Assembly (NCBI GenBank): GCA_017941235.1
Contig: JAGAWU010000035.1
Span: forward strand, 1 to 32,579
DNA from: Bacilli bacterium
Lineage (GTDB): Bacteria; Bacillota_I; Bacilli_A; RF39; UBA660
Length of the DNA: 32,579 nucleotides
Reading direction: 5' to 3'
Shown here: positions 1-7,688 of the stretch, piece after piece
Numbering within the stretch: position 1 is the stretch's first letter
Layout: each line of letters starts with the position of its first letter
Translations under genes and position numbers: made by a program
Notes under the pieces: model-generated
What the model was told of the DNA's origin: nothing
Database searches by the model: none
The model's input: only the letters and a program-made list of their open reading frames with translations

Positions 1-158
1 AACCGCTGAAAGCATCTAAGCGGGAAGCCTCCTTTGAGATGAATTTTCCCATATTTTATATAGTAAGATCCCTCAGAGACGATGAGGTTGATAGGCTGGA
101 GATGGAAGAATGGCGACATTTTGAGTTGACCAGTACTAATAGATCGAGGATTTAATCC
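1..158 (+). rRNA. rrl: 23S ribosomal RNA, 3' end (partial)
   Basis: The first bases match the conserved 3' part of domain VI of bacterial 23S rRNA: the stretch reading gctgaaagcatctaagcggg near position 5, the gaggttgataggctggagat region near 85, and the agtactaatagatcgaggat end near 132-151. The gene enters from outside the window, so only about 158 bases of its 3' end are present. The exact 3' end is inferred from homology. The 66 bases between this end and the 5S gene contain no tRNA. Confidence 0.95.
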
Positions 159-223
159 AATTAATATAATTTGATGAAACACAGTATCTTAGTTTTCAGA
201 GAATTATTTTCTCTAATAAATTT

Positions 224-331
224 TTCTTGGTAATAATAGAGAAGAGGGTACACCTGTTCCCATCCCGAACACAGAAGTTAAGCTCTTCATCGCCGACAAT
301 AGTGTATGCGAAGATAGGACATTGCCAAGAA
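224..331 (+). rRNA. rrf: 5S ribosomal RNA
   Basis: The core cccatcccgaacacagaagt (260-279) is the universal 5S loop B/C signature, followed by ttaagctcttc. The ends ttcttgg (224-230) and ccaagaa (325-331) pair as helix I. The resulting RNA is about 108 nt, shorter than the usual 115-120 nt and close to the sizes known from Mollicutes. It is the last gene of an rRNA operon in the order 23S-5S. Confidence 0.95.
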
Positions 332-341
332 TTTTTTTTTT
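325..341 (+). terminator. T-run directly after 5S helix I
   Basis: The 3' strand of the 5S terminal helix (325-331) is followed at once by ten T residues (332-341). Helix I plus the U-tract would form an intrinsic terminator, so the mature 5S stem seems to double as the terminator hairpin. No separate hairpin is visible downstream. Confidence 0.6.
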
Positions 342-398
342 GTTTATTTTTAAAATTTACAGCTGAAAATAAAAATATGTAAATAATGCTTTTTTAAG

Positions 399-427
399 TT
401 GTTAAACATTTTTTTTTTGGCTATAAT
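399..427 (+). promoter_or_regulatory. Sigma-A-type promoter of the tsaE operon
   Basis: TTGTTA (399-404) and TATAAT (422-427) are separated by 17 bases. The start codon follows 18 bases after the -10 box. Confidence 0.8.
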
Positions 428-444
428 AATAGTGGTGATAAAAT

Positions 445-897
445 ATGAATTACAAAATTACATCTTATAGTGAAGATGATACAATTGAATTAGCTCAAAA
501 TCTTGAGTCAGAAAAATTTAAAAATATGGTTATATGTCTAGATGGAGATTTAGGAAGTGGGAAAACTGTTTTTACCAAAGGATTTGCTGAAGCTTTAGAG
601 GTAAAGGAAAGTGTTACTTCACCTACCTTTAATATAATAAAAGAATATACTTCAGGTGAAATGCCATTATATCATATGGATGTATATAGACTTGATGGTA
701 AGGTTGATGATTTAGGATTAGAAGAATACTATAAAAAAGGTGGTATTTGTATTATTGAATGGTCTGAATCTATTGAAGATTATTTACCTTCTCAAAGACT
801 TGACATTAAGTTTAAAATAATAGGTGAAGAAAAAAGAATAATTAGTATTTATCCACATGGTAAAAAATATGAAGAATTATGTGAGGCATCTTTATGA
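445..897 (+). CDS. tsaE: tRNA t6A biosynthesis ATPase TsaE
   Basis: TsaE is the P-loop ATPase that works with TsaB and TsaD to put threonylcarbamoyl on A37 of ANN-decoding tRNAs in the cytoplasm. The 150-residue protein has the Walker A motif GDLGSGKT at residues 34-41, the family segment SPTFNIIKEY and the block YHMDVYRL, all typical of TsaE; the length is normal. The start is set by GGTGAT (434-439) five bases upstream of ATG. It is the first gene of a four-gene operon and its TGA stop overlaps the tsaB start by 4 bases, which suggests translational coupling and shows that TGA is a stop codon here. Confidence 0.95.
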   Translation: MNYKITSYSEDDTIELAQNLESEKFKNMVICLDGDLGSGKTVFTKGFAEALEVKESVTSPTFNIIKEYTSGEMPLYHMDVYRLDGKVDDLGLEEYYKKGGICIIEWSESIEDYLPSQRLDIKFKIIGEEKRIISIYPHGKKYEELCEASL

Positions 898-1526
898 GAT
901 ATCTATACATTGATACATCTTCTAGTTTTTTATATTCAGGAATTGTTGAAAATGATAAACTTGTTGCCACAGTAACTGAGCAAATGGATAATGATTTATC
1001 TAGAATAACCTTAAAAAAAATTTCTGAAATGTTTGAAGAAGCAAAACTAAAACCTAATGATATAGATAAAATTATAGTAGTAAATGGACCAGGATCTTTT
1101 ACAGGAATTAGAGTAGGCATTACTATAGCAAAGACATATGCTTGGGGATTAAATAAGGATATTACAACAATAACAAGCTTAGAAGCTATGGCTACTTCAG
1201 TTGATACAGATAAAATTAAAGTTCCTTTAATAGATGCAAGAAGAAATTATGTTTATGCTAGCATTTTTGATGGAGATAAAGAAATATTAAAAGGTTCCCA
1301 TATATTTCTAGATGATTTAAAAGAAAAAATAAAAGAAATAGGAAAAGAAGCATGTATTATAACTAACGATGAAATAGAATTAGATTATGAGACTAACTCT
1401 TATACACCTAACATATTAAAAATAGTTGAAAACTACAAAGATAGAGAAAAAATTAATCCACATATGGTAAACCCTGACTACTTAAAATTAACAGAAGCTG
1501 AGGAAAAAAATAAAAAAAATGATTGA
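894..1526 (+). CDS. tsaB: tRNA t6A biosynthesis scaffold protein TsaB
   Basis: TsaB is the catalytically inactive ASKHA-fold partner that dimerises with TsaD in t6A synthesis. The 210-residue protein begins with the family pattern YIDTSSS and carries GPGSFTGIRVG near residues 66-76, the TsaB hallmark. It lacks the metal-binding HxxxH of TsaD, as expected. The start ATG overlaps the end of tsaE and the TGA stop lies inside the start of rimI (8-base overlap), so the genes are tightly coupled. Confidence 0.93.
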   Translation: MRYLYIDTSSSFLYSGIVENDKLVATVTEQMDNDLSRITLKKISEMFEEAKLKPNDIDKIIVVNGPGSFTGIRVGITIAKTYAWGLNKDITTITSLEAMATSVDTDKIKVPLIDARRNYVYASIFDGDKEILKGSHIFLDDLKEKIKEIGKEACIITNDEIELDYETNSYTPNILKIVENYKDREKINPHMVNPDYLKLTEAEEKNKKND

Positions 1527-1908
1527 AAAAGTTGAAAAAATTGAAAATAATAAGATTTTATCCCCAGAAATTGTGGAAAAAGAGCTGAAAAGTAACCCTT
1601 TTGGCAATTTTCTTGTGTATAAAAAAGATAATATTATAATTGGATACTTATATTATAGCCTAATTTATGATAGAATAGAAATCAATCAAATTGAAGTTTT
1701 AAAAGAAGAAAGAAGAAAAAAAATAGGGAGTAATCTTTTACAATACTTAATTGATAATAATAAAAACAATATAACCCTAGAAGTTAAAATTGATAATTAT
1801 CCAGCAATAAATTTATACAAAAAATATGGTTTTAAAGAGGTTGCAATAAGAAAAGGATATTATGAAGGTATAGATGGTATATTGATGGAGAGAAAGATAG
1901 GTGATTAA
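1519..1908 (+). CDS. rimI: RimI-like GNAT N-acetyltransferase
   Basis: This is a GNAT-fold acetyltransferase of 129 residues, short for RimI (about 145-150). The acetyl-CoA motif A reads ERRKKIGSNLL near residues 68-78, a variant of R/QxxGxG/A. The C-terminal part has NLYKKYGF and YYEGIDGILMER, which correspond to the RimI pattern YGF...YY...DAxxM. RimI acetylates the N terminus of ribosomal protein S18, and its gene is commonly embedded between tsaB and tsaD as here. Substrate assignment rests on context; it could act on other proteins. Confidence 0.85.
   Translation: MIEKVEKIENNKILSPEIVEKELKSNPFGNFLVYKKDNIIIGYLYYSLIYDRIEINQIEVLKEERRKKIGSNLLQYLIDNNKNNITLEVKIDNYPAINLYKKYGFKEVAIRKGYYEGIDGILMERKIGD
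1900..1905 (+). promoter_or_regulatory. Ribosome-binding site that decides the tsaD start
   Basis: GGTGAT sits four bases before ATG 1910. An in-frame GTG at 1901 lies inside this site and is therefore very unlikely to be the real start. Confidence 0.75.
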
Positions 1909-1909
1909 T

Positions 1910-2914
1910 ATGAAAGACACTTATATATTAGGAATAGAGAGTAGTTGTGATGAAACTAGCTGCTCAATAATTAAAAACGGAACTGAAGAAATATCAACAA
2001 TTATTTCTAGTCAGATTGATATCCATAAAGACTATGGTGGAGTAGTTCCAGAAATAGCAAGTAGAAATCACGTAAAAAATATAACATTTGTTATTGAAGA
2101 ATGTATAAAAGAAGCAAATATGACATTCGATGATATAGATGCAATAGCTGTAACTTATGGTCCAGGATTAATTGGTTCTCTACTAGTTGGAGTAGAGGCA
2201 GCTAAAACGTTATCATTTATATATAACAAACCACTAATACCAGTTCATCACATAGCAGGACATATTTATGCCAATAGCTTAGTTTCAGAATTAAAATTCC
2301 CACTTTTAGCACTTGTAGTAAGTGGTGGTCATACTGAATTAATAAAGATGGATAAGCATTATAGTTTTGAAAAACTAGGTGGAACACTAGATGATGCAGT
2401 TGGTGAATGTTATGATAAAGTTGCTAGAGTTTTAGATTTAGAATATCCAGGTGGACCTAAAGTTGATAAACTAGCACATATTGGAAAAAATACATATAAA
2501 CTTCCAGTACCATTAAAAGATGATTCCTATAATTTTTCCTTTAGTGGATTAAAAAGTGCAGTTATTAATTTAGTTCATAATGAAGAACAAAGAGGAAATG
2601 AAATTAGAAAAGAAGATTTAGCATGTTCTTTTCAAACAGTAGCAGTATCTGAAATTGTTAATAAAACAAGAAAAGCAATTCAAAATAATAATATTAAGAA
2701 TTTAATAGTTGCAGGTGGTGTAGCAGCAAATCAAGGTTTAAGAGAAGAAATAGATAAGCTTTGCAAAGAACTAAATGTTGAACTTTCATTTCCACCAATG
2801 AAATATTGTACTGATAATGCAGCAATGATAGCAGCAGCAGGTTATTATGCAATGAAAGATGGAAGAAAAGCTGATCTACTATTAAATAGTAAATCAACTG
2901 ATAAACTTATATAA
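1910..2914 (+). CDS. tsaD: tRNA N6-adenosine threonylcarbamoyltransferase TsaD
   Basis: TsaD is the catalytic subunit that transfers the threonylcarbamoyl group from TC-AMP to A37 of tRNA. The 334-residue protein shows the full signature set: GIESSCDET near residue 8, metal-binding HIAGH (residues 114-118), SGGHTEL (138-144), GTLDDAVGECYDKVAR, SFSGLKSA, VAGGVAANQ and the C-terminal CTDNAAMIA that supplies the metal-binding Asp. The ATG at 1910 is chosen over an in-frame GTG at 1901 because the GGTGAT site covers the GTG. It is the last gene of the tsaE-tsaB-rimI-tsaD operon and a terminator follows. Confidence 0.97.
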   Translation: MKDTYILGIESSCDETSCSIIKNGTEEISTIISSQIDIHKDYGGVVPEIASRNHVKNITFVIEECIKEANMTFDDIDAIAVTYGPGLIGSLLVGVEAAKTLSFIYNKPLIPVHHIAGHIYANSLVSELKFPLLALVVSGGHTELIKMDKHYSFEKLGGTLDDAVGECYDKVARVLDLEYPGGPKVDKLAHIGKNTYKLPVPLKDDSYNFSFSGLKSAVINLVHNEEQRGNEIRKEDLACSFQTVAVSEIVNKTRKAIQNNNIKNLIVAGGVAANQGLREEIDKLCKELNVELSFPPMKYCTDNAAMIAAAGYYAMKDGRKADLLLNSKSTDKLI

Positions 2915-2921
2915 AAAACTT

Positions 2922-2951
2922 AAGATTTTACATTGTGAAAATCTTTTTTTT
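2922..2951 (+). terminator. Intrinsic terminator after tsaD
   Basis: The arms AAGATTTT (2922-2929) and AAAATCTT (2938-2945) pair perfectly around an 8-base loop, and T residues run to 2951. Confidence 0.85.
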
Positions 2952-2979
2952 ATTAATTATATCTTTAAAAAGAAAGGTA

Positions 2980-2988
2980 TGATATAAT
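2980..2988 (+). promoter_or_regulatory. Extended -10 promoter for the alcohol dehydrogenase gene
   Basis: TGATATAAT has a perfect -10 (2983-2988) with TG one base upstream. No good -35 box is visible. A strong AGGAGGT site follows just before the gene start at 3015. Confidence 0.65.
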
Positions 2989-3014
2989 TATTAGAGAATA
3001 AAAGGAGGTAAAAA

Positions 3015-4169
3015 ATGGGAAATAGAATTATACTAAACCCCACTTCATACTTTGGTCGTGGTTCTAGAAAAGACATAATTGAAGAACTAAAAGAAAAAAA
3101 ACTAGATAAAGCATTTGTTGTTACAGATAAACCTTTAATAGAAGCAGGTGTAACAAAATTAGTAACAGATGTACTTGATAATGCAAATTTTAGTTATGAA
3201 ATTTTTGATAATATTAAACCAAATCCTACAGTAGAAAATGTTCAAGAAGGAATTGATAGATGTAGAGAAAGTGAAACAGATGTAATTATAGCAGTAGGTG
3301 GTGGAAGCGTAATCGATACTGCTAAAGCAATAAGCGTTGTTATGAGAAATCCTGAACATTATGATATAGTATCACTTGATGGAGTAGGGAAAACAAGAAA
3401 CCAAGGTATGCCAATAATTGCTGTACCAACAACTTCAGGAACAGCAGCAGAAGTTACAATTAATTATGTAATTACAGATACAAAAAATTTAAAAAAGATG
3501 GTTTGTGTAGATCCACATGATATACCAATTGTATCAATAATAGATCAAGATTTAATGGAAAAAATGCCTAAAAGTTTGGCAGCTTCAACTGGAATGGATG
3601 CACTAACACATGCAATGGAAGGATACACTACAAGAGCAGCATGGCTAATACCAGATATGTTTCATTTAAATGCAATGGCATTGATATTTAAAAATCTTGA
3701 TAAAGCAGTTAATCAAAAAGATAGAAAAGCAATCGATAATATAGGTTATGGACAATATATAGCTGGTATGGGATTTTCAAATGTAGGACTTGGGATTGTT
3801 CATTCAATGGCTCATTCATTAGGAGCATATTATGATACACCACATGGCCTAGCAAATGCATTACTACTTCCTCATGTTTTAAGATTTAATGGTAAAATTT
3901 GCCCTGAATTATTTAGAAATATGGGACGAGCAATAGGGTTGAGTATGGAAAACTTATCAGATGAAGAAGCTGTTAATAAAGTAGCAGATGCAGTAAAAAA
4001 TTTAGCTATTAAAGTAGGAATACCACAAACATTAAAAGAAATAGGAATAAGAAAGGAAGATCTTCCAAAACTTGCACATCAAGCATTGAATGATGTATGC
4101 ACAGGTGGAAATCCAAGAAAAGTTACAGAAAGTGATATACTTTCTTTATATGAAAAAGCTTACGAATAA
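3015..4169 (+). CDS. fucO: Iron-containing alcohol dehydrogenase, FucO (lactaldehyde reductase)-like
   Basis: This is a group III NAD-dependent, iron-dependent alcohol dehydrogenase of 384 residues. The nucleotide-binding GGGSVIDTAKA near residue 95 and the iron-ligand segments GMDALTHAMEGY (Asp and His), HSMAH and DTPHGLANA are all present. Long stretches resemble E. coli lactaldehyde:propanediol oxidoreductase FucO from memory, including EVTINYVITD, CVDPHDIP, GQYIAGMGFSNVGLG and DVCTGGNPR. FucO reduces L-lactaldehyde to 1,2-propanediol during fucose or rhamnose breakdown. No sugar-catabolic genes are in the window, so the physiological substrate is open; general aldehyde reduction in fermentation is equally possible. 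Confidence 0.9.
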   Translation: MGNRIILNPTSYFGRGSRKDIIEELKEKKLDKAFVVTDKPLIEAGVTKLVTDVLDNANFSYEIFDNIKPNPTVENVQEGIDRCRESETDVIIAVGGGSVIDTAKAISVVMRNPEHYDIVSLDGVGKTRNQGMPIIAVPTTSGTAAEVTINYVITDTKNLKKMVCVDPHDIPIVSIIDQDLMEKMPKSLAASTGMDALTHAMEGYTTRAAWLIPDMFHLNAMALIFKNLDKAVNQKDRKAIDNIGYGQYIAGMGFSNVGLGIVHSMAHSLGAYYDTPHGLANALLLPHVLRFNGKICPELFRNMGRAIGLSMENLSDEEAVNKVADAVKNLAIKVGIPQTLKEIGIRKEDLPKLAHQALNDVCTGGNPRKVTESDILSLYEKAYE

Positions 4170-4193
4170 TAATTATATAAGAGGTGTTGTTTT

Positions 4194-5357
4194 ATGCTAA
4201 GAACAAAAGTAGGATATAGTATAAATGAGGATAGTTTTACAGCTGGAGAAATGGCAACAAAAAATGCCTTAATAGGAAACAGCTCAAAAATAGGATTCTT
4301 ATTTACATCATGTAAATCAAATGTTAAAGAAGTAGTTAAAGGTGTAAAGAATTTGACAGATACTCCTATAATAGGATGTACATCTTCAGGAGCAGTGATA
4401 GTACCTGATGGAATAGTAGCAAGTGAAAATGGTTATGCAGCAATGATGACTTTAGCTGATGTAAATTTGACAGTAGGTTTAGCTTCACATGAAGCAGGGA
4501 AAAATGCTAGACAGATAGGAAGAAAAGTTGCTTTAGAAGCAGTAAAAAATGCAGGAACTACAGTAGCTCCGAATTATTTCTATATGATAGCTTCTCCAAA
4601 AGAAGAAGAAGAATACTTAATGGGAATACAAGACGTAATAGGAAGAGTACCATTCTTTGGAGGAAGTGCAGCAGATGATTCTGTTCAAGGAAAATGGAAA
4701 ATAATTTGTAATGATAAAGTTTTTTCAGATGGAGTAGCAGTAGCGTTCTTTTATACTACTAGTGATATAGTAACTGAATATACTGGCTCTTATCATGATA
4801 CTTCAAACAAAGGAATTATTACTGAAGTAAATGAAGATAGAACTTTAGTAACAATAGATGGGGAAAAATCCCTTGAAAAATACAGCACTTGGGTACAAAA
4901 AACTCCAGAAGAATTAAGAGGAACTAATTTACTAGTTTCATCTATACTAAAACCTTTAGGTATAAAAGACCAAATTGGAAATCTAACACTAATACGTCAC
5001 CCAATGATTGGTAATACTAATAATACAATGAATTTAGGTAATAAAGTTGTAGATGGAACAGCTGTTATACAAATGGAAACCACAGTTGAAGAACTAATTA
5101 ATTCAACAGGTGAAACTTTGAAAAAAGTAAGAAAAAAACTACTAACAGAACCATCGGGTTATATTCTAATACATTCAGGTGGAAGAAAACTAGGTATTGG
5201 AAACAGACTAGAAGAAGTGCATAAACAATTAGTAAAAGAGTCAAAAGGAATACCATTTATTGTAGTGTTCACATTCGGAGAATATGGTTATAGTGAAAAT
5301 TCATCAAATTCTTGTGGTGGATTAATGCTATCATTTACAGGATTTGGAAAAGAATAA
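4194..5357 (+). CDS. Stand-alone FIST domain protein
   Basis: The 387-residue protein spans FIST N and C domains and nothing else. Diagnostic stretches are TPIIGCTSSGAV, the central IQDVIGRVPFFGGSAADD followed by KVFSDGVAVAFF, and a C-terminal TFGEYG...GGLMLSFTGFG. FIST domains are predicted small-ligand sensors, usually fused to signalling modules; here there is no kinase, cyclase or receiver part, and no transmembrane segment, so it is a cytoplasmic single-module protein. A GAGGTG site precedes ATG 4194. It begins 24 bases after the FucO-like gene with no terminator between, so the two are probably co-transcribed. Ligand and output are unknown. Confidence 0.85.
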   Translation: MLRTKVGYSINEDSFTAGEMATKNALIGNSSKIGFLFTSCKSNVKEVVKGVKNLTDTPIIGCTSSGAVIVPDGIVASENGYAAMMTLADVNLTVGLASHEAGKNARQIGRKVALEAVKNAGTTVAPNYFYMIASPKEEEEYLMGIQDVIGRVPFFGGSAADDSVQGKWKIICNDKVFSDGVAVAFFYTTSDIVTEYTGSYHDTSNKGIITEVNEDRTLVTIDGEKSLEKYSTWVQKTPEELRGTNLLVSSILKPLGIKDQIGNLTLIRHPMIGNTNNTMNLGNKVVDGTAVIQMETTVEELINSTGETLKKVRKKLLTEPSGYILIHSGGRKLGIGNRLEEVHKQLVKESKGIPFIVVFTFGEYGYSENSSNSCGGLMLSFTGFGKE

Positions 5358-5361
5358 ATTT

Positions 5362-5393
5362 AAGGGATAATCAATTTGTTTATCCTTTTTTTT
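5362..5393 (+). terminator. Intrinsic terminator after the FIST gene
   Basis: AAGGGATAA (5362-5370) pairs with TTATCCTTT (5380-5388), allowing one G-U pair, around a 9-base loop, and the T-run extends to 5393. Its last two T residues are the first two bases of the next promoter's -35 box. Confidence 0.85.
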
Positions 5394-5420
5394 GACCACA
5401 AATATATTTTAGTATATAAT
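5392..5420 (+). promoter_or_regulatory. Sigma-A promoter for the GT4/Alg14/Alg13 operon
   Basis: TTGACC (5392-5397), a 17-base spacer and TATAAT (5415-5420) form a near-consensus promoter. The -35 box begins within the T-run of the preceding terminator. Confidence 0.85.
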
Positions 5421-5459
5421 TAAAAAAGAAAGATATTCTACAAAAGGGATGATTAAATA

Positions 5460-6608
5460 ATGAAAAAAGTAACAATTTTATCTCTTCATTTAGGTTTTGG
5501 TGGAATAGAAAGATCAGTTGCATCACTTGCAAATATGTTAAAAGATTATTATGAAGTCGAAATAATGTCAGTATATAAATTATATGATAAACCAAAATTC
5601 TTTATAGACGAGAAAGTAAAAATTAAATATTTATTGCCAAATCTAAAACCAAATAGAAAAGAATTTAATGATGCAGTAAAAGAAGTAAATATATCTGGAA
5701 TCTTTAAAGAAGGAATTAAATCAGTAAAAATATTGCAAAAAAGAAAAAATGAAACTATTAAATTTATAGAAAAATGTGATAGTGATATAATTATTTCAAC
5801 TAGAGATATTTTTAATGAGTGGCTAGGAGGAGTAAAGAAGGATAATGTTCTAAAAATAGGTTGGGAACATAATCATCATCATGGTAATAAGAGTTATGCA
5901 AAAAGAATAATTAAATCATGTAAAAACTTAGATTATTTAGTACTAGTATCAAAATCATTAAAAGAGTTTTACGAAAACAAGATGAGAAATAAAAAATGTA
6001 AATGTATTTATATACCAAATGTAATAGAAAATATTCCAAAAGCCTCATCTAACTTAACAGAAAAAAGAATAATATCAGTAGGAAGACTATCTGAAGAAAA
6101 AGGATATATGGACTTATTAAAAATGTATAAACATATAAAGAAGGAGTATCCAAGTTGGAAACTAGATATAATAGGTTCGGGAGAAGAAGAAGAATTCTTA
6201 AAACAATATATACATGCAAATAATTTAGAGTCACATGTAACATTACATGGATTTAGAGAAAGAGATTATATATTTGATTTACTTAGCAAATCCTCTATAT
6301 ATTTAATGACTTCATATACAGAATCATTTGGTATTGTATTAATTGAAGCCATGAGTATGGGATTACCATGTATAGCATTTTCTTCTGCAGAAGGAGCAAA
6401 TGAAATCATAGAAAGTGGTTATAATGGATATATAATAAAAAATAGAAGTATGCAAGCATATGAACAAAAAATAAGAGATTTAATAGATGATTCTGAAACA
6501 AGAAAAAAAATAGGTATAAATGCAAAAAAAAGTGTAGAAAAATATAAATCTGAAGTAGTAGTTAATGATTGGCTAGAGTTATTAGAAAAAAGTAAGACAA
6601 GGAAGTGA
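5460..6608 (+). CDS. GT4-family glycosyltransferase
   Basis: The 382-residue protein has the GT-B fold of family GT4 retaining transferases. The N-terminal domain opens with LSLHLGFGGIERSV (donor-side glycine loop). The C-terminal domain has SVGRLSEEKGY near residue 206 and the EX7E motif ESFGIVLIE (Glu288 to Glu296), which binds the nucleotide sugar. No transmembrane segment is evident, so it should act on the cytoplasmic face, probably on an undecaprenyl-linked acceptor. It heads an operon with a split Alg14/Alg13-type transferase and its TGA stop lies just before the next start. Sugar specificity cannot be read from the sequence. Confidence 0.88.
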   Translation: MKKVTILSLHLGFGGIERSVASLANMLKDYYEVEIMSVYKLYDKPKFFIDEKVKIKYLLPNLKPNRKEFNDAVKEVNISGIFKEGIKSVKILQKRKNETIKFIEKCDSDIIISTRDIFNEWLGGVKKDNVLKIGWEHNHHHGNKSYAKRIIKSCKNLDYLVLVSKSLKEFYENKMRNKKCKCIYIPNVIENIPKASSNLTEKRIISVGRLSEEKGYMDLLKMYKHIKKEYPSWKLDIIGSGEEEEFLKQYIHANNLESHVTLHGFRERDYIFDLLSKSSIYLMTSYTESFGIVLIEAMSMGLPCIAFSSAEGANEIIESGYNGYIIKNRSMQAYEQKIRDLIDDSETRKKIGINAKKSVEKYKSEVVVNDWLELLEKSKTRK

Positions 6609-6613
6609 TAGTT

Positions 6614-7087
6614 ATGAAAAAAAGAGTATTATTCATTTCAAGTACTGGAGGACACTTAACTGAGTTAATGAAACTAAGTGACTGCTTTGACAAATATAAT
6701 TATTATATAGTCACAGAAAAAACAAAATCAAATCTAAATTTGAAAGATAAGTACAAGGGAAAAGTAAGTTACTTAGTATATGGAACAAAAGATCATCCAT
6801 TTTCATATATATTTAAATTATTATTTAATTGTTTAAAATCAATATATTTATATTTTAAAATTCATCCTGATTATATAATAACTACAGGTACACATACTGC
6901 AGGACCGATTTGTTACTTTTCTAAATTATTTGGAACTAGAGTAATATATATTGAAACATTTGCTAATATAAATACAAAAACTATCACAGGAAAATTAATA
7001 TATCCGATAGCAGATCAATTTATTGTTCAATGGGAAAGTATGCTAGAGTTATATCCAAAAGCTAAGTTTGGAGGTTGGATTTTCTAA
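6614..7087 (+). CDS. Alg14-like (PssD/CpsF-type) glycosyltransferase subunit
   Basis: This 157-residue protein corresponds to the acceptor-binding half of the split UDP-sugar transferase Alg13/Alg14. It opens with KKRVLFISSTGGHLTEL (glycine loop GGHL at residues 12-15) and has TTGTHTAGP near residue 90, the family's second signature. It lacks the N-terminal membrane anchor of eukaryotic Alg14. ATG 6614 is chosen because AGGAAGTGAT lies just upstream, while an in-frame GTG at 6605 falls inside that site. The gene ends in a TAATG overlap with the Alg13-like partner, so both subunits should be made together. Role: a sugar-addition step in envelope polysaccharide synthesis. Confidence 0.85.
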   Translation: MKKRVLFISSTGGHLTELMKLSDCFDKYNYYIVTEKTKSNLNLKDKYKGKVSYLVYGTKDHPFSYIFKLLFNCLKSIYLYFKIHPDYIITTGTHTAGPICYFSKLFGTRVIYIETFANINTKTITGKLIYPIADQFIVQWESMLELYPKAKFGGWIF

Positions 7088-7656
7088 TGATTTTAGTAAC
7101 ACTAGGAACACAAGATAAAAGCTTTAGAAGACTTTTGAAGGCGATTGAAAAAGAAATTAATAATAAAAATATAAAAGAAAAAGTAGTAGTACAAGCAGGA
7201 TATACAAAATATAAGTCTGATAATATGGAAATATTTGATTATTGCAGCAGTGAAGAGCTAGATAAATTAATGAAAGATGCTAAATTAATTATTACACATG
7301 GTGGAGTTGGAAGTATTTTAGGAGCATTAAAATATGATAAACCTGTAATAGCAGCAGCGAGACTTTCAAAATACAAAGAACATAATAATGATCATCAAAA
7401 ACAAATAATAAATGAATTTGTAAAAGAAGGATATATAATAGAATTAGAAGATTTTTCAAAACTAAATGAAAAATTAAAAGAAGCAAAAAAATTTATACCC
7501 AAAAAGTATAAATCAAATAATAAAAAATTTGTATCTAATATAACAAAGTATATAGAAAAAGATAATCATACAAGTTGGTATAATAAATTCAGATATTTCT
7601 GGAATATATTATTTATTTTAATATTAGCATTAATAATTTACTTAATTGTGAAATAA
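7087..7656 (+). CDS. Alg13-like (PssE-type) glycosyltransferase subunit with C-terminal membrane anchor
   Basis: This 189-residue protein is the donor-binding half of the split transferase. It begins MILVTLGTQD, contains VVVQAGYTKY, and has the UDP-sugar binding motif ITHGGVGS (HGGVGS at residues 71-76) followed by DKPVIAAARLSKYKEHNNDHQ-type residues near 85-104. Residues about 170-188 are a hydrophobic single transmembrane helix. ATG 7087 overlaps the Alg14 stop by one base and is served by GGAGG at 7070-7074; a TTG further upstream at 7075 is rejected. The anchor sits on this subunit, the reverse of eukaryotes, where Alg14 carries the membrane segment. Confidence 0.87.
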   Translation: MILVTLGTQDKSFRRLLKAIEKEINNKNIKEKVVVQAGYTKYKSDNMEIFDYCSSEELDKLMKDAKLIITHGGVGSILGALKYDKPVIAAARLSKYKEHNNDHQKQIINEFVKEGYIIELEDFSKLNEKLKEAKKFIPKKYKSNNKKFVSNITKYIEKDNHTSWYNKFRYFWNILFILILALIIYLIVK

Positions 7657-7657
7657 A

Positions 7658-7688
7658 AAAGATTTAGATAAAAGTTCTAAATCTTTTT
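7658..7688. terminator. Bidirectional terminator between convergent genes
   Basis: AAAGATTTAG (7658-7667) and CTAAATCTTT (7677-7686) form a perfect 10-bp stem with a 9-base loop, T residues on the right and A residues on the left, so it can stop transcription from both strands. Confidence 0.85.

Noticed and set aside
159-223. Possible tRNA between 23S and 5S
   Set aside because: The spacer is too short and AT-rich and shows no cloverleaf or TTCRANT-like sequence.
842-1120. Open frame on the minus strand over tsaE/tsaB
   Set aside because: Antisense to conserved tsaB codons and without its own signals; such frames are expected in AT-rich codon usage.
445-1526. Possible mycoplasma-type code with TGA as tryptophan
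   Set aside because: tsaE and tsaB both end in TGA within out-of-frame overlaps with the next genes, and Trp is written as TGG throughout; TGA is a stop.
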